Shown here: positions 23,601 through 32,957 of the stretch, piece by piece
Layout: each line of letters opens with the position of its first letter
Numbering within the stretch: the first letter of the stretch is position 1
NCBI GenBank assembly: GCA_026874595.1
Contig: CM049320.1
Location: forward strand, 51,720,714 to 51,784,713
Origin: Sipunculus nudus
Taxonomy: Eukaryota; Annelida; Sipuncula; Golfingiida; Sipunculidae
Length of the DNA: 64,000 bases
Direction: 5' to 3'
Notes under the pieces: generated by a model
Seen by the model: the letters and a program-made list of their open reading frames with translations, nothing else
What the model was told of the DNA's origin: nothing
Database searches by the model: none
Made by a program: the position numbers and the translations under genes

Positions 23601-25736
23601 GATAAGTATGTTCATCATTTCAGGCACCCTTTATATCCCTATGATCAATCACCGATAAGTATGTTCATCATTTCAGGCACCCTTTATATTCCTATGATCA
23701 ATCACCGATAAGTATGTTCATCATTTCAGGCACCCTTTATATTCCTATGATCAATCACCGATAAGTATGTTCATCATTTCGGGCACTCTATGATCAATCA
23801 CCGATACGTATGTTCATCATTTCAGGCACTCTTTATATTCCTTTGGCCAATCACTGACAAGGATGTTCATCATTTCAGACACTCTTTATGTTCGTATTGT
23901 CGATCACTGACAAGGATTTTCATCATTTCAGGCACTCTTTTTATTCCTATGGTCCATCATTTTTAAGGAGTTGCATCATTTTAGGCACCCGTTTTATTAC
24001 TATGGTCCATCATTGTCAAGGAGTTTCGTCATATTAGGCACTCTTTATATTTATACGGTCGATCACTGCATAGGATTTTCATCATTTTAGGCACTCATCA
24101 GATTCCTCAAGCCAATGACGAGGTACCGTTCACTATTGTTGGTTACAGCAATGGACCTGGGTTCTACCAGAACAAGAACCTCACCACGTTACAGCGCAAT
24201 GATCTAACAGCCGTGAACACAAGTACGTTATATCAACTGTTCTTCGTAATTGTCGCCCATTTTTTCATGGCTGAGACTCCGGCCATTTTGCTATTTTTGC
24301 TTTTGCTTTGATCCCTTCAGATCATGAATTCTACATTAAGAAAAATGATTAAAATTATGTTTTGTGTTAATATGTGTGTTGCTTTAATAAAATCTCAGGA
24401 ATTGAATCGTATGTTTGTGTTCTTACTGAAAATTTGCATTTTTTTTTTCCATTTTCTTTATTCGCTGAATAGTCAGTAAAACAATAGATTTTACTGCTCT
24501 TTTCTAATCTATTCTGCTTTTGAAGATAAAAACCCTAATTCCTTTTGTTTCTCTCTGTGTTCAGTGATGAAATATAAAAAAAATTACTTTATATCATGTT
24601 TTTATTTTACAAAAAAACTGATCTTTTGCATTTTTTACATGTCATGTCAGTATCGCCCCACTCAATTCCGCTCAGAATTGAACAAATCCACCTCCGTAAT
24701 CATATTTGATAATGATCTATTATTGCATGCAATCAGAGCTGATATATCTTAAAAAGTGAGAGTAAATAAGAGCTTGACCATAAATCTGTTATTCTCTTTA
24801 TTGAGTTCATATCTTGATTGGGGCTGATGGATTCTTAAACTTAAATGTTGACAAAGGAAGGTCACCATTAAATGGGCCTTTTCCGATATCTATTGCTATT
24901 AACTTAAGGCATACCCTTTAACCCTGTAAAAAAATCGCCAGTAAATGCCGATCCTACCATGCACAAGTTGTTCCTTTTGTTTATATCCACGTGTTTATTA
25001 CATGTGCGGGTCTTGTTCAACACATTCAAGAAGGACACCTGGTGGCAAGTAAGACTAACTGGAGTTTAACAAAGGGCGATTTGCTATGAGGGAATTTCAA
25101 CTGTCGCACATATACTACTAAAATTCATTAAGTTACATGTTTTTTTTCCGATTTTCAACATTGCTGGATTTGACTTACATCTAGTAAATAAACAAGTTCA
25201 TATTTCCATCAAAGTGTTATTATTACAACTTTTCCTAACAGGAATTACATATAGTTTCTTAAATTTCACTCAGAAAAAAAGGCAAAAATAACATCTACAA
25301 CAAATGAAAGTGAAAAGAGGGCCTTAATATATAAAGGTATTATATGTGTGCTTTAACATTTTGGATAATTCGACGGTGGAAAACCGTGGTAACGTACTAC
25401 TCCCGTCAGACTTTTAACATGTTTGTCTCTTGTATTCCAGCCGCGAAGGAATACCAGCAAGACACGAACGTACCGCTAAACTCCGAGACACACGCAGGAG
25501 AAGACGTCGCTATTTACGCCAGAGGACCTCTGTCACATCTCTTCCACGGGGCTCACGAACAAAGCTACATTGCGCATGTCACTATGTACGCTTCCTGTGT
25601 CGGACCGAACAAAGACCATTGCAAATGGGTCAAAATTCCGCCTCCTTACTGCCCAACAGCATTAGCAACTAAGCTTCGGGTTAACATAGTTATCGCTTCC
25701 ATCATGGCTGCCTTAGGTACAACATTTTCCAGATAA
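8602..25736 (+). CDS. ALP: Alkaline phosphatase copy B (complete, ten coding exons, 562 aa)
   Basis: A secreted, metal-dependent phosphomonoesterase of the animal tissue-nonspecific/intestinal ALP family. Coding exons: 8602-8662, 10422-10726, 11532-11712, 15400-15563, 19225-19329, 20067-20178, 22171-22311, 22943-23134, 24091-24222, 25441-25736. These sum to 563 codons without a frame break. Seen: signal peptide (residues 1-20), metal ligand D83 in FIGDGMG, nucleophile S133 in [10 protein letters not shown]198 in HATP (magnesium position), R209 in SADRNW (phosphate-binding), E356/D361/H365 in [12 protein letters not shown]402/H403 in TADHSH, H482 in ETHAGED, and a short hydrophobic C-terminus consistent with GPI anchoring. 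Ligand roles come from placental and bacterial ALP structures. The intron after exon 6 is GC-AG. The exon 9 acceptor follows a tandem array of similar acceptors. A lies upstream and C downstream, all head to tail. Confidence 0.95.
8663..10421 (+). other. Copy B intron 1
   Basis: Holds no recognisable exon or element. A perfect 11-bp stem with a 3-nt loop (CTAAAAAATGA/TCATTTTTTAG) sits at 10098-10122. Confidence 0.6.
10422..10726 (+). CDS. ALP: ALP copy B coding exon 2
   Basis: Residues 21-122. Starts after CTTACAG and ends at TCAAAG|GTAAGC. Carries [11 protein letters not shown] with metal ligand D83, then the STVTAAR helix. Confidence 0.95.
10727..11531 (+). other. Copy B intron 2
   Basis: At 11003-11050 lies TACAGTGGAGCGCCGTTCAT followed by CCGAACATCATTTATCCG, which looks like one terminus of a pogo/Tc1-type transposon. 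The other terminus is not visible. Nothing else is recognised. Confidence 0.45.
11532..11712 (+). CDS. ALP: ALP copy B coding exon 3 (nucleophile exon)
   Basis: Residues 123-182. [19 protein letters not shown] contains the catalytic serine S133. The exon ends phase 1 at donor GTGAGG, which runs directly into the first DR1-like repeat. Confidence 0.95.
11716..11766 (+). promoter_or_regulatory. Two DR1 nuclear-receptor-type motifs, copy B intron 3
   Basis: AGGTCAAAGGTCA occurs at 11716-11728 and 11754-11766, two perfect AGGTCA half-sites with a one-base spacer. This is the known consensus for RXR, HNF4 and PPAR-RXR type receptors. They head a decayed tandem array that also exists at the same intron position in copy C. 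Binding is not shown by sequence. Confidence 0.4.
12624..12748 (+). repeat. Dispersed repeat pair, copy 1
   Basis: AATCTATATATTAATAGCGT through GTCCGAAGAGATTCCACC matches 15017-15133 with scattered substitutions and small gaps. Same orientation, 2.4 kb apart. The 514-bp tandem duplication begins inside it. Confidence 0.75.
12689..13716. repeat. Exact tandem duplication, 2 x 514 bp
   Basis: Unit 1 is 12689-13202 and unit 2 is 13203-13716. They read the same throughout by eye, and both give the same 131-residue antisense open frame (12755-13150 and 13269-13664). The unit is more GC-rich than its flanks. The sequence is not recognised as any known RNA or transposon. Either a very recent duplication, gene-converted copies, or an assembly artefact. 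Confidence 0.9.
15017..15133 (+). repeat. Dispersed repeat pair, copy 2
   Basis: Homologous to 12624-12748. It ends in GTCCGAAGACATTCCACCAT followed by TCGGAC, so GTCCGAA and TTCGGAC form a small inverted pair. Confidence 0.7.
15400..15563 (+). CDS. ALP: ALP copy B coding exon 4
   Basis: Residues 183-237. Contains THATP (magnesium ligand position T198) and YSADRNW (phosphate-binding R209). Donor GTAAGC. An open frame continuing leftwards from 15114 is intronic. Confidence 0.95.
16592..17563. repeat. Diverged direct repeat pair in intron 4
   Basis: 16592-16815 and 17338-17563 share ATGGTTATCATGGAAAGATA, GAATGTATAAAAAT-AACATA, CATGTGG and TTTACT-C-TTTTGA in the same order. Two copies of an unclassified dispersed repeat about 225 bp long. 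Confidence 0.6.
18735..19085 (-). mobile_element. tRNA-derived SINE
   Basis: Reading the minus strand from 19085, a pol III box A (TGGCTCAGTGGTAGAGGG, 19060-19077) and box B (GAGTTCGAATCTC, 19023-19035) occur at tRNA-like spacing. About 290 bp of unrelated body follows, so it is a SINE and not a tRNA gene. The 3' end is uncertain. Confidence 0.75.
19225..19329 (+). CDS. ALP: ALP copy B coding exon 5
   Basis: Residues 238-272 ([17 protein letters not shown]...). Phase 0 at both ends, 105 nt. NTT is a potential N-glycosylation site. Confidence 0.93.
19330..20066 (+). other. Copy B intron 5
   Basis: No element or exon recognised in this 737-bp intron. Confidence 0.6.
20067..20178 (+). CDS. ALP: ALP copy B coding exon 6 (followed by a GC donor)
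   Basis: Residues 273-309, 112 nt. The only junction that keeps frame into exon 7 (LMGLFEP) is ATGG|GCAAGT, a GC-AG intron. The nearby GT would put an immediate stop in frame. Confidence 0.92.
20876..21179 (+). repeat. Dispersed repeat, copy 1 of a close pair
   Basis: Matches 26946-27248 almost base for base over about 300 bp (shared CCACGTGAGTGAATCCGAAA, ATGTCGCCGTAGAAATGTTG, GACCTTGAAAAATAGGCCAA). No terminal inverted repeats or coding capacity seen. Confidence 0.9.
21684..22140. repeat. Degenerate tandem repeat, roughly 115-170 bp period
   Basis: Successive blocks share CCACGCATATTTAATAAGGTCA-, CCATGCATATTTACTGAAGTCA- and CCATGCATATCTGACGGGCG-type joints, and GCCGTGATAACT/GCCGCGATAACT words. 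About three diverged units. Confidence 0.5.
22171..22311 (+). CDS. ALP: ALP copy B coding exon 7
   Basis: Residues 310-356. [14 protein letters not shown] aligns with the GLFEPGDMQYE calcium-site region of vertebrate tissue-nonspecific ALP. The exon ends at magnesium ligand E356. The DPSL motif of that family appears here as GEPSL. Confidence 0.95.
22312..22942 (+). other. Copy B intron 7
   Basis: Contains an 18-C homopolymer at 22451-22468. Nothing else recognised. Confidence 0.6.
22943..23134 (+). CDS. ALP: ALP copy B coding exon 8 (zinc-site exon)
   Basis: Residues 357-420. GGRIDHAHH carries D361 and H365, and [10 protein letters not shown] carries D402 and H403. The residue between the two motif histidines is Ala where copy C and vertebrate enzymes have Gly. 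Confidence 0.96.
23135..24090 (+). other. Copy B intron 8
   Basis: The first 300 bp hold nothing recognisable. The remainder is the acceptor-bearing minisatellite that runs into exon 9. Confidence 0.7.
23450..24090 (+). repeat. 53-bp minisatellite that repeats the exon 9 splice acceptor
   Basis: About 12 units of TTCATCATTTCAGGCACCCT followed by TTATATTCCTATGATCAATCA and CCGATAAGTATG. Each unit carries a sequence like the real exon 9 boundary (TTCATCATTTTAG|GCACTCATCAGATTCC). Middle units near 23502-23767 are nearly identical and outer ones diverge. The unit starting near 23768 is shortened by about 10 bp. The true exon start at 24091 is in effect the thirteenth unit. Confidence 0.93.
24091..24222 (+). 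CDS. ALP: ALP copy B coding exon 9
   Basis: Residues 421-464 ([20 protein letters not shown]...). 132 nt, phase 1 at both ends, donor GTACGT. Only this member of the acceptor array gives an open frame: the nearest decoy, 53 nt upstream, runs into a TAG made by the true acceptor. Confidence 0.93.
24223..25440 (+). other. Copy B intron 9
   Basis: AT-rich, 1.2 kb, with no recognisable element or exon. Confidence 0.6.
25441..25736 (+). CDS. ALP: ALP copy B coding exon 10 (terminal)
   Basis: Residues 465-562 then TAA. Carries H482 in [27 protein letters not shown], two cysteines in [12 protein letters not shown], and the hydrophobic tail [12 protein letters not shown]. Confidence 0.95.
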
Positions 25737-26244
25737 ATATCACCGTTGTCACTGTGTATACCTCTGAATGAATTAATTTTAACTGTGTGAAGGGAACCGA
25801 AACAGAGTTTAAAAATTGCAAACTAAACGTGAATATGCTTAAAATTATAAATTTTGAGAGAAATATGCTACAGATGCGATCGCAGCGAGCAGGACTGTGT
25901 GGTTGAATTATCTATTGAACTTTAAAAACAACTAATTAGCTTGCTTAAGAAATCGATTATAAAAACTGATTATCCAGAAGAAGAAACCCTGTCATCTCTT
26001 TGTATGTTATATCAGTTTAACCGCACTGCACCCAAGCGACCTGATACAGGTCATGTGCCGGGCTGATATAGTCCGTTATAACATTACTGAGATGTGTACA
26101 GTCAACCTCTGTAAATAGGCCTAACAATGTTTGTCTGATAGTTTCTGTTGTCCTAATTTATATTGAAATGAAAGTATTATTGACGCCTTGTCATATTTTT
26201 GTTGACTTATTTGTGTTGTTTATAGATAATGTGATTTTTGTCGA

Positions 26245-26250
26245 ATTAAA
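26245..26250 (+). terminator. Candidate poly(A) signal of copy B
   Basis: ATTAAA variant about 510 nt after the stop codon. A canonical AATAAA occurs farther on near 26433. Either could be used. Confidence 0.35.
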
Positions 26251-26945
26251 GCGCTGCCACCATTAAACTGATATTCCAAATCTTGAACCCTGGATGAATC
26301 GTAATATATTTCCTTTTTTCCCTTGACAGATGTTCGATGTTGCAGTATAGTTACTAAAGAAGTGAACATGGTCCTCTATTTTCGGTAAAAAAATCTTTGT
26401 TTGATTTTCCATAGTCACTGGTGTTTAAGTAATAAACCGAATTTTCCTTAATGATTTCTAATTTTTATAATACTGAGAGCATTAATAAAGCATAACAATA
26501 TCTTAACTAAACACAAATAATGTTTAAAGAACAAAATTGTATATAAAAATGGTTCATTATTCAAACATCCGACTATCTTTAAAAAAACTGAACATATATC
26601 TGCAGAACTGACGGAAGTGGTATGAAAGCTGGAGGCTCTTTTAATATTTGGTTCAGCAAATATTTCACAGTGGACCCAAACCCAGGCTGAGCACTTTAGG
26701 CTAACGGGAAGGCCGTGGTTAGCTCACAGGCGAATGCAATTTAGGTGGTCGGGCAGTGTGTCATAACGGAATTACTCCTTCCCTCATTTTTAGAAATATT
26801 TGGATGCTATCTTAATCTGGAGTAAATCCCAAAGCTGTTCACCTACATCATTTCATATGGATTCGAAAGGAATAGACTTAATTATACCTTAATTATAACT
26901 TAATTTCATTGATGAGCTAAAATTACTGACGTCACATTTGTGTAA

Positions 26946-27248
26946 TTTGCACATACGTATCCTAACGAAAATTCCACGTGAGTGAATCCGAAAATGTCGC
27001 CGTAGAAATGTTGAGCACCAGATTTGGTAATGGCATTTTTATCAATTTTACTCTGCCCCTTACAGATAAGAAGAAAGTCTATTATGAAAATCTAAAAAAA
27101 TGACCTTTTTTAACCCTTGTGACCTTGAAAAATAGGCCAAGGACACTTAAAACTAGGTCAAATTAATTGGATTTATAAGAGAATATCCTGGGTAAATATG
27201 AATGAAATCGGAAAAAAAGAGTAACAGCATAATACTAATGATAATAAA
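26946..27248 (+). repeat. Dispersed repeat, copy 2 of a close pair
   Basis: Nearly identical to 20876-21179 in the same orientation. Its flank is AT-rich and no target-site duplication is evident. Confidence 0.9.
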
Positions 27249-27680
27249 TTCTATTATAACTTAATTATAACTTAATTTATAAGATTTATAATATTAATTA
27301 TTAATGATATAAAGTTTATAAAATTTATTTTAAATAAATTTAATTATAACTTGATTTATTAGATTTGGATAAACACCTGTTTTAGGCGGAATACATTACA
27401 GAAAACAAAACAAATTATTAGTACATAGTCATAATGGTCAGTCACCATTATATATAAATATATACCAGTCTTCTTATTTCTTAGTTGTATTATTCGCCCT
27501 TGCCTAGTCTAAAGGGTTTTTTGGTACTTTTACTATTTAATTTGTTTATACTGAATAAGATTAAGTCTTTGTTTAATTTGTCATTTTAAAATCAACTATA
27601 TATGTTAAATGTTTATTATTTTATATGAAATGAACTTTGTAACATAACCTTTGGTTGAAAAGTGTTATTTAAATATGGTA

Positions 27681-27718
27681 TAATGATAATAATAATAATA
27701 ATAATATTAATAATAATA
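27681..27718. repeat. (AAT)n microsatellite
   Basis: Interrupted AAT/ATT trinucleotide run. Confidence 0.85.
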
Positions 27719-28639
27719 GGCCTAATAAAAAAAATAAAAATGATAATAATAATATTATAATAATAATTTAATAATCTTATTGTGAGGGAATAAAAAAGAT
27801 GTCTTAAAACTGATAATTAAATACGATAAATGGAAAAGCAATAATTAAAAGTGAATAATGTTTCACCTTCTGACCCGCCACTGCTAAGAAACTGATCGAA
27901 TAAAAGTTTGTATAAAGCTCAATATACCAAACATGTTGTATACATAACATATACTGGAATCTTTGAATGATAACTTTTTAGACCTGCGTTATGTTGCGTC
28001 GTGAGGTTTGAGGTTTTCTTCAGCAAAGGAGTCTCCGTACTAACAGAGAAGGTTCCTATACGATATATTACCCATTGTTTCGATTATGGGACTAATAGGC
28101 CTAAAATAAATCCGAAACTACGAACAAACATACGGTATATCTCTTTAGAATATTATATAACGCATAAAATGTAGAGTTCGTGAAAGGAAGACAAAAGTCA
28201 ATAACACTCAAGACTCGTTTATTACATGCTGAACATATAATGACGCGTGAACACGGTTCAACAAGATGGCGATCACTTTCAGGAATGTATACCCATGATT
28301 CAATGCGGTTACCGTAAAGTACCGATAAGCATTACCGTAAAGACTGAGTTAAGAGGCAACATCTCGACCATGCCACATAAAATGAAATCTTTCTGGTACT
28401 TCACCACCGGCCGAATCAAGGTCCGCCATTGAATGTTTGGAACTACAGGTGAAGGATTCAGTGAAGCAGTGTTGTAGTCCGTTCCGGTGCAATTAATTCA
28501 CGCGAATTTAATATGACATTTACAGACCAGTGACCTTATATTGTCCGCCTTGGGCCAAGCGTGTCCAAACATACGCGGGGGCATGGCATATGAACCCAGG
28601 GCCAGCGAAAGTGATCGCTACAAGTTGGCGGGGCAGAGG

Positions 28640-28775
28640 GTATTGGAATTCCTGTGTAACAATAATACACAGGTAGGTAGCATCTTCCAATAGCCACAGT
28701 TTAGGATACACGTAGAAACAGTGGGGACCTGAGATCTGACATTGCCAAAAACGTCACTTCAAAATCTGTCATACA
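28640..28775 (+). promoter_or_regulatory. Candidate promoter/leader exon region of ALP copy C
   Basis: Shares the ATTGGAATTCCTGT word and a GTGAGTACC donor (GT at 28776) with the region at 5560-5725 upstream of copy B. No convincing TATA box here. The leader exon is expected because an acceptor precedes the copy C ATG exon. Confidence 0.3.
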
Positions 28776-29106
28776 GTGAGTACCGAAATATCTCATTTTT
28801 GATCGGTTTTATATATATACAAACACAACGTTTAAAATTCAATTCTGATTAAATATGTAAAAAATTATGAAAAAAAAATATGTATTGTCAGAATATATTT
28901 ATTATGAATGAAATAATACAGTTAAGTGCATGTTAAGAAACATATATTAATATGGAATATCTTAATTTTTTTAAATCTTTTAAATTATAAAATAAGATGA
29001 AGAATGTAAAGTAAATGACTTCAATCAATGAATTAAATTACAATATATTGTAATTGAATTTTTGAAGCTAAATGTACTAATCGCCAGGAAATTTATTAAA
29101 TTTTCC

Positions 29107-29110
<4 letters not shown>

Positions 29111-29147
<37 letters not shown>
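29111..29147. repeat. (GA)n microsatellite
   Basis: A perfect GA run of about 36 bp. Confidence 0.95.
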
Positions 29148-29150
<3 letters not shown>

Positions 29151-29295
29151 AGAGGGGGTCTACAGAAATTGTATGAGTGGATCTTTATATTTTGATATAT
29201 TGCAACCAAGTATTAGATTTTTAAAAAAGTATTTTAGTTAACTGTATATGTTAATTCTAACCCAGGCTTAGGTTATATATCTTTATAATATGCTA

Positions 29296-29345
<50 letters not shown>

Positions 29346-30765
29346 TTTATTTCGTAACTTCAAGGCCCATGGCCCTTGTTAAATCTCCACATATTGTAAA
29401 GTGCAAAACATAGTGTCATAAGTACAGTTATATCTCCATAATACTGATCTTAATATTGAGTGATCTCCATCACATTACATGGATCTGTTCAACACGGTTT
29501 CCATCAACATGGTTGTGAAATGTGCACCGTGCAAAATGCAAACAATTAACACCCCAATGTGTGCGCATAAGGAAATAAGGAAATACGTGCAAAAGAGACA
29601 TCTAAAGAGGCAAAATCTATATGACTCAAAATAACAATCATCTTTTACCTGTAGATAGTTGAAATTGTCCAAAATTTTCTTTACCTGAAAAGCTGTATTA
29701 AACCTCACACTTTGCTTTAAACGTTTGTGCCTCATATATCTAACATGCAAATTTGTAAGCCAATTTTTCATCCTTTATTAACTGAATAAACTTTTCTTTT
29801 GTCGGGATCCTACGAAACAGTGATTGTTCCATCCAGACAATATAAAAACCGTAAATGTAAAATAACTCCCTCATGTTTTGTTGCCCATGAAATTCTTCTT
29901 CTACTCTCTAAGTTTTCAGCATGAAATAACATTGTTTTGGCAAACTGCTATTTTCCATCTGCAGTAATTTTTCCAATAGTTTATACATTTTACCATATAT
30001 GCACACTTTAGAGAATATACCCAGCATTCGCTAAATACTGCTGCATTACTGCAACTGAGACATACTCCTAATATTCTCTTCAAAAAATTTAGTTTGAACT
30101 GACTCTATATCTTTTGACCACTGATAATCCCAAATTTCTGATCCATATGTTACATTGGAATTATAATTTTTTTTAACAAATATTTTGCTGGTTTAGAAGG
30201 CATGTTTCCACAAGTGTGATTTAAACCTTAGATGGACATACAGGCCTTCTGTGCTTGTACTGCTAATGCTTTCTGTGCCACACTCCATGTCAGTCAATTG
30301 CTGAATATTAAACCTAAATACCTGTAATACGATACCCTTTCGATTTCTTGTGTGTCAAAATACTATCTTTCATTTAAACCATAACCACCTCCATTTCTAA
30401 ACACCACAATTTTGGTTTTCTTTAAGTTTACAGTCGTACCCAACATATTACAGTAACCATTAAATGACTTTGTATTACACTGTAGAAGACCCACTGTATT
30501 TGAGACTAAATTAAATCATCTGTATATAGTAAAATGAGCAGGTTTTGTACTGCCTCATTTATAAAGATACTATGGCAATCCTTTTAGCTTCTCTATGAGC
30601 TGATTTAAATACATTACAAATAATAAGAGAATTAGTGTGCACCCTTGCCTGGTGCCAATTGTGCAAGAAAAATATTCTGTTAGTCTCTCTTTTGTTCTAA
30701 CACAGGATTTTAAAATTGCATAAATTGACCGTAAAATTTGATTTTATTACCATGTAACCCTTTCT

Positions 30766-31092
30766 TTAAAAGCAGGTACCACATAGCATAACACTATCAA
30801 ATGCCTTTGAGAAGTCTACAAAAACACAATATATTCTACAATATAATTTACTGAGGTACTTCTGTACAACAGACTGCAAAACAAATATCTGATCCACCGA
30901 AATATATACTTTACGATGTCCCGCTTGTTCTTCATACATAAGCTCTTGATTTTCAGCCCAATAAACTAATCTTTTATGTATAACCTTTGTGAATAATTTA
31001 GATAAGGCACTTGATAAAGATATACCTCGGTAGTTTCCCGCTTGATTTACATTTCCACCTTTATGCAAAGGACACACAAATGCCTCTGCCAA
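30766..31092 (-). pseudogene. Reverse transcriptase fragment
   Basis: A 108-residue open segment of the truncated element: CPLHKGGNVNQAGNYRGISL, then EEQAGHRK, then FVDFSKAFDSV (RT motif A with its catalytic aspartate). Frame is lost just after motif A. Confidence 0.88.
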
Positions 31093-31351
31093 CTGCCTTA
31101 GGTACTCACACTTTGTAAATATTAAATAATACAGCTTTGTGACAGAGGGTACTAACAGATTTTCTGCTGCCTTAAGAATTTAAATATCAATATTATCTGA
31201 TTCTGGTGACTTACCATTTGACATTTCTCTGACACTAGATCTCAGCTCCTCTAGTGAAATATGAGAGTTCAATATTTCTAGATGACTATTTCCAGTATCA
31301 TACGATGAAAAAACTCTGACTTTGTTACATAATAGACAATTTATATCATGT

Positions 31352-31780
31352 TCACATAAAAAATCTGTTGACCTCCCTGCTGTGCTGCTCGTCTAATATT
31401 ACATTTACATTTAATAACTCTCTAAAATGTTCATACCAAGTCCTTGAGCTTATATTACAAGATTCCCTTTTCCCTTTTGATGTAAACTTTTTTACAGCTT
31501 TCCAAAAAGAAGAGGAGCCATTTCCACCAGCAAAGAATGTTAATTGTTCAAAACATTTTTCTTTATGTTCTATCAGTTTACTTCTGCTAAAAGTTCTGAA
31601 TATCATTCTGCATTCTATATAATTACTAAGATTTTGTTGATTTCTGTTAAATCGATAATTACGTAGAGATCTGTTTCTATTATTCTTGGTCAACCTTAGC
31701 TGTTTATCCAACCATAGGACCACTGTTTGTCTTCTTTGTGCAGGATTAACTTTTGCTACAATAACCTGTGCTGTAGTCAC
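31352..31780 (-). pseudogene. Endonuclease-RT linker fragment of the same element
   Basis: A basic segment (LTKNNRNRSLRNYRFNRNQQ) with a C-terminal W-F-REL pattern typical of the region between endonuclease and RT in jockey/CR1-like proteins. Assigned mainly by order within the element. Confidence 0.7.
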
Positions 31781-32490
31781 AAGTAAATTTGTGAGTAGAG
31801 AAACTGATTTAACAATATTACCATTTTGAATGCTTACTGAAATGTCTTCTAGTTAATTGTGTTAAACTCTGGTTTAAATTCACACGAACTTGTCATTGTC
31901 CAAAATTATCCAGTTAAATGATCTAGTTTCAGTTTTATCACTCTTGTTCCTTTCAAATCCGCCTGACTGAGATTCTGTGTAATGCACAGTTATCTTAAAG
32001 CACAATGGTAAATGGTCAGTAACTAATATATCCATATCACCTGTGACCACTTACAGGTTATACTCTAGACTAAATAAATCTGAAGACATTATTACATAAA
32101 CTATATTTGCATATATTTAACAAAATATAGTTATATATGACATTGTGCAGTTTATGATCAGGCCAGCTACTATACAGTAAAGTTTGACTTATCATACCCT
32201 TCTCAACGGAACCCCGGCACAGCCCTGTTTCATTTGGTAACCTGCTGAATCAAAGCAGACTAGAGGCAGTAATTAATAAATTAATATAAACTACGGCATA
32301 GGCCATAGCCATAGAAGCACACAACTACCCTCATTAGAGCAAGACACAGTCTCAACAAAGCGGATTAACTCATTAATTAAATAGAATAATTCAGTAATTA
32401 TTTTAACTTTAGAAAATAGATCTGTTTTCACAACAACAAAAAAACACGAAAGAATTAAATGTATCCAATTATTAATTATTGTTTTTACAG

Positions 32491-32521
32491 CCACCTGTTT
32501 GAAGTGGTCACGCGAACAAAT
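32491..32521 (+). promoter_or_regulatory. 5'UTR segment and splice acceptor before the copy C start codon
   Basis: TGTTTTTACAG ends at 32490, 31 nt before the ATG, mirroring copy B. Confidence 0.55.
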
Positions 32522-32582
32522 ATGGCGACCTTCAGGATACTCCTAGCACTGACTGCAACAGTGTGCCTGGCTCTCGGAGACC
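32522..32582 (+). CDS. ALP: ALP copy C coding exon 1 (signal peptide)
   Basis: ATG at 32522 opens [20 protein letters not shown]. Donor GTATGT as in copy B. Confidence 0.9.
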
Positions 32583-32920
32583 GTATGTATACAACTATTT
32601 TAAAAAGTTTAAAGGTTATGAAATGCAATCTTGCATCAAAGGTAATCTAATATCACCAAGTGTTTCCTCCGAAAAAAAAGTTTCTTTTAGCACCAATGCC
32701 GGTATTTTTATGCAAACAATCAATTATTTAGATATTATTCAAATTATTGCTAAATTTTCAGCTACCCCTGTAGCCTTCTTCAGAGCTAGTGACTATCCGT
32801 AAAGAAACTGACAGTGTGACCCTTCGCTAGGTGAATGTTGGAGTTGATGTCTCTCTTCTTTTTATGTTCATTGACTGTCTTAAGCCAGCACCGAGAGAAT
32901 TTAGAAATAACACACACACT

Positions 32921-32957
<37 letters not shown>

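Larger units (their letters stand above)
25737..28639. other. Intergenic DNA between copies B and C, left part
   Basis: Contains the copy B 3'UTR, a dispersed repeat (26946-27248), AT-rich DNA and an (AAT)n tract (27681-27718). No coding exon seen. Confidence 0.6.
29299..32060 (-). mobile_element. 5'-truncated non-LTR retrotransposon (jockey/CR1-like)
   Basis: Minus-strand reading recovers, in order, the end of an apurinic endonuclease (VTDHLPLCFK, near 32010), the EN-RT linker (31352-31780), RT block NYRGISLSSALSKLFTK and FVDFSKAFDS (30766-31092), GTRQGCTL (near 30650), the catalytic box YTDD (30515-30526), and KTKIVVFRNGG with YYRYLGL (near 30330-30430). Stops and frameshifts interrupt it. 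The 3' end seems to be AATAAA followed by the (TA)n run at 29299-29339. Most of the endonuclease and any ORF1 are missing. Clade assignment is approximate. Confidence 0.85.

Noticed and set aside
23502-23830. A series of extra mini-exons in the repeat array
   Set aside because: No unit has a donor after the acceptor-like AG, and frames break, so these are decoy acceptors only.
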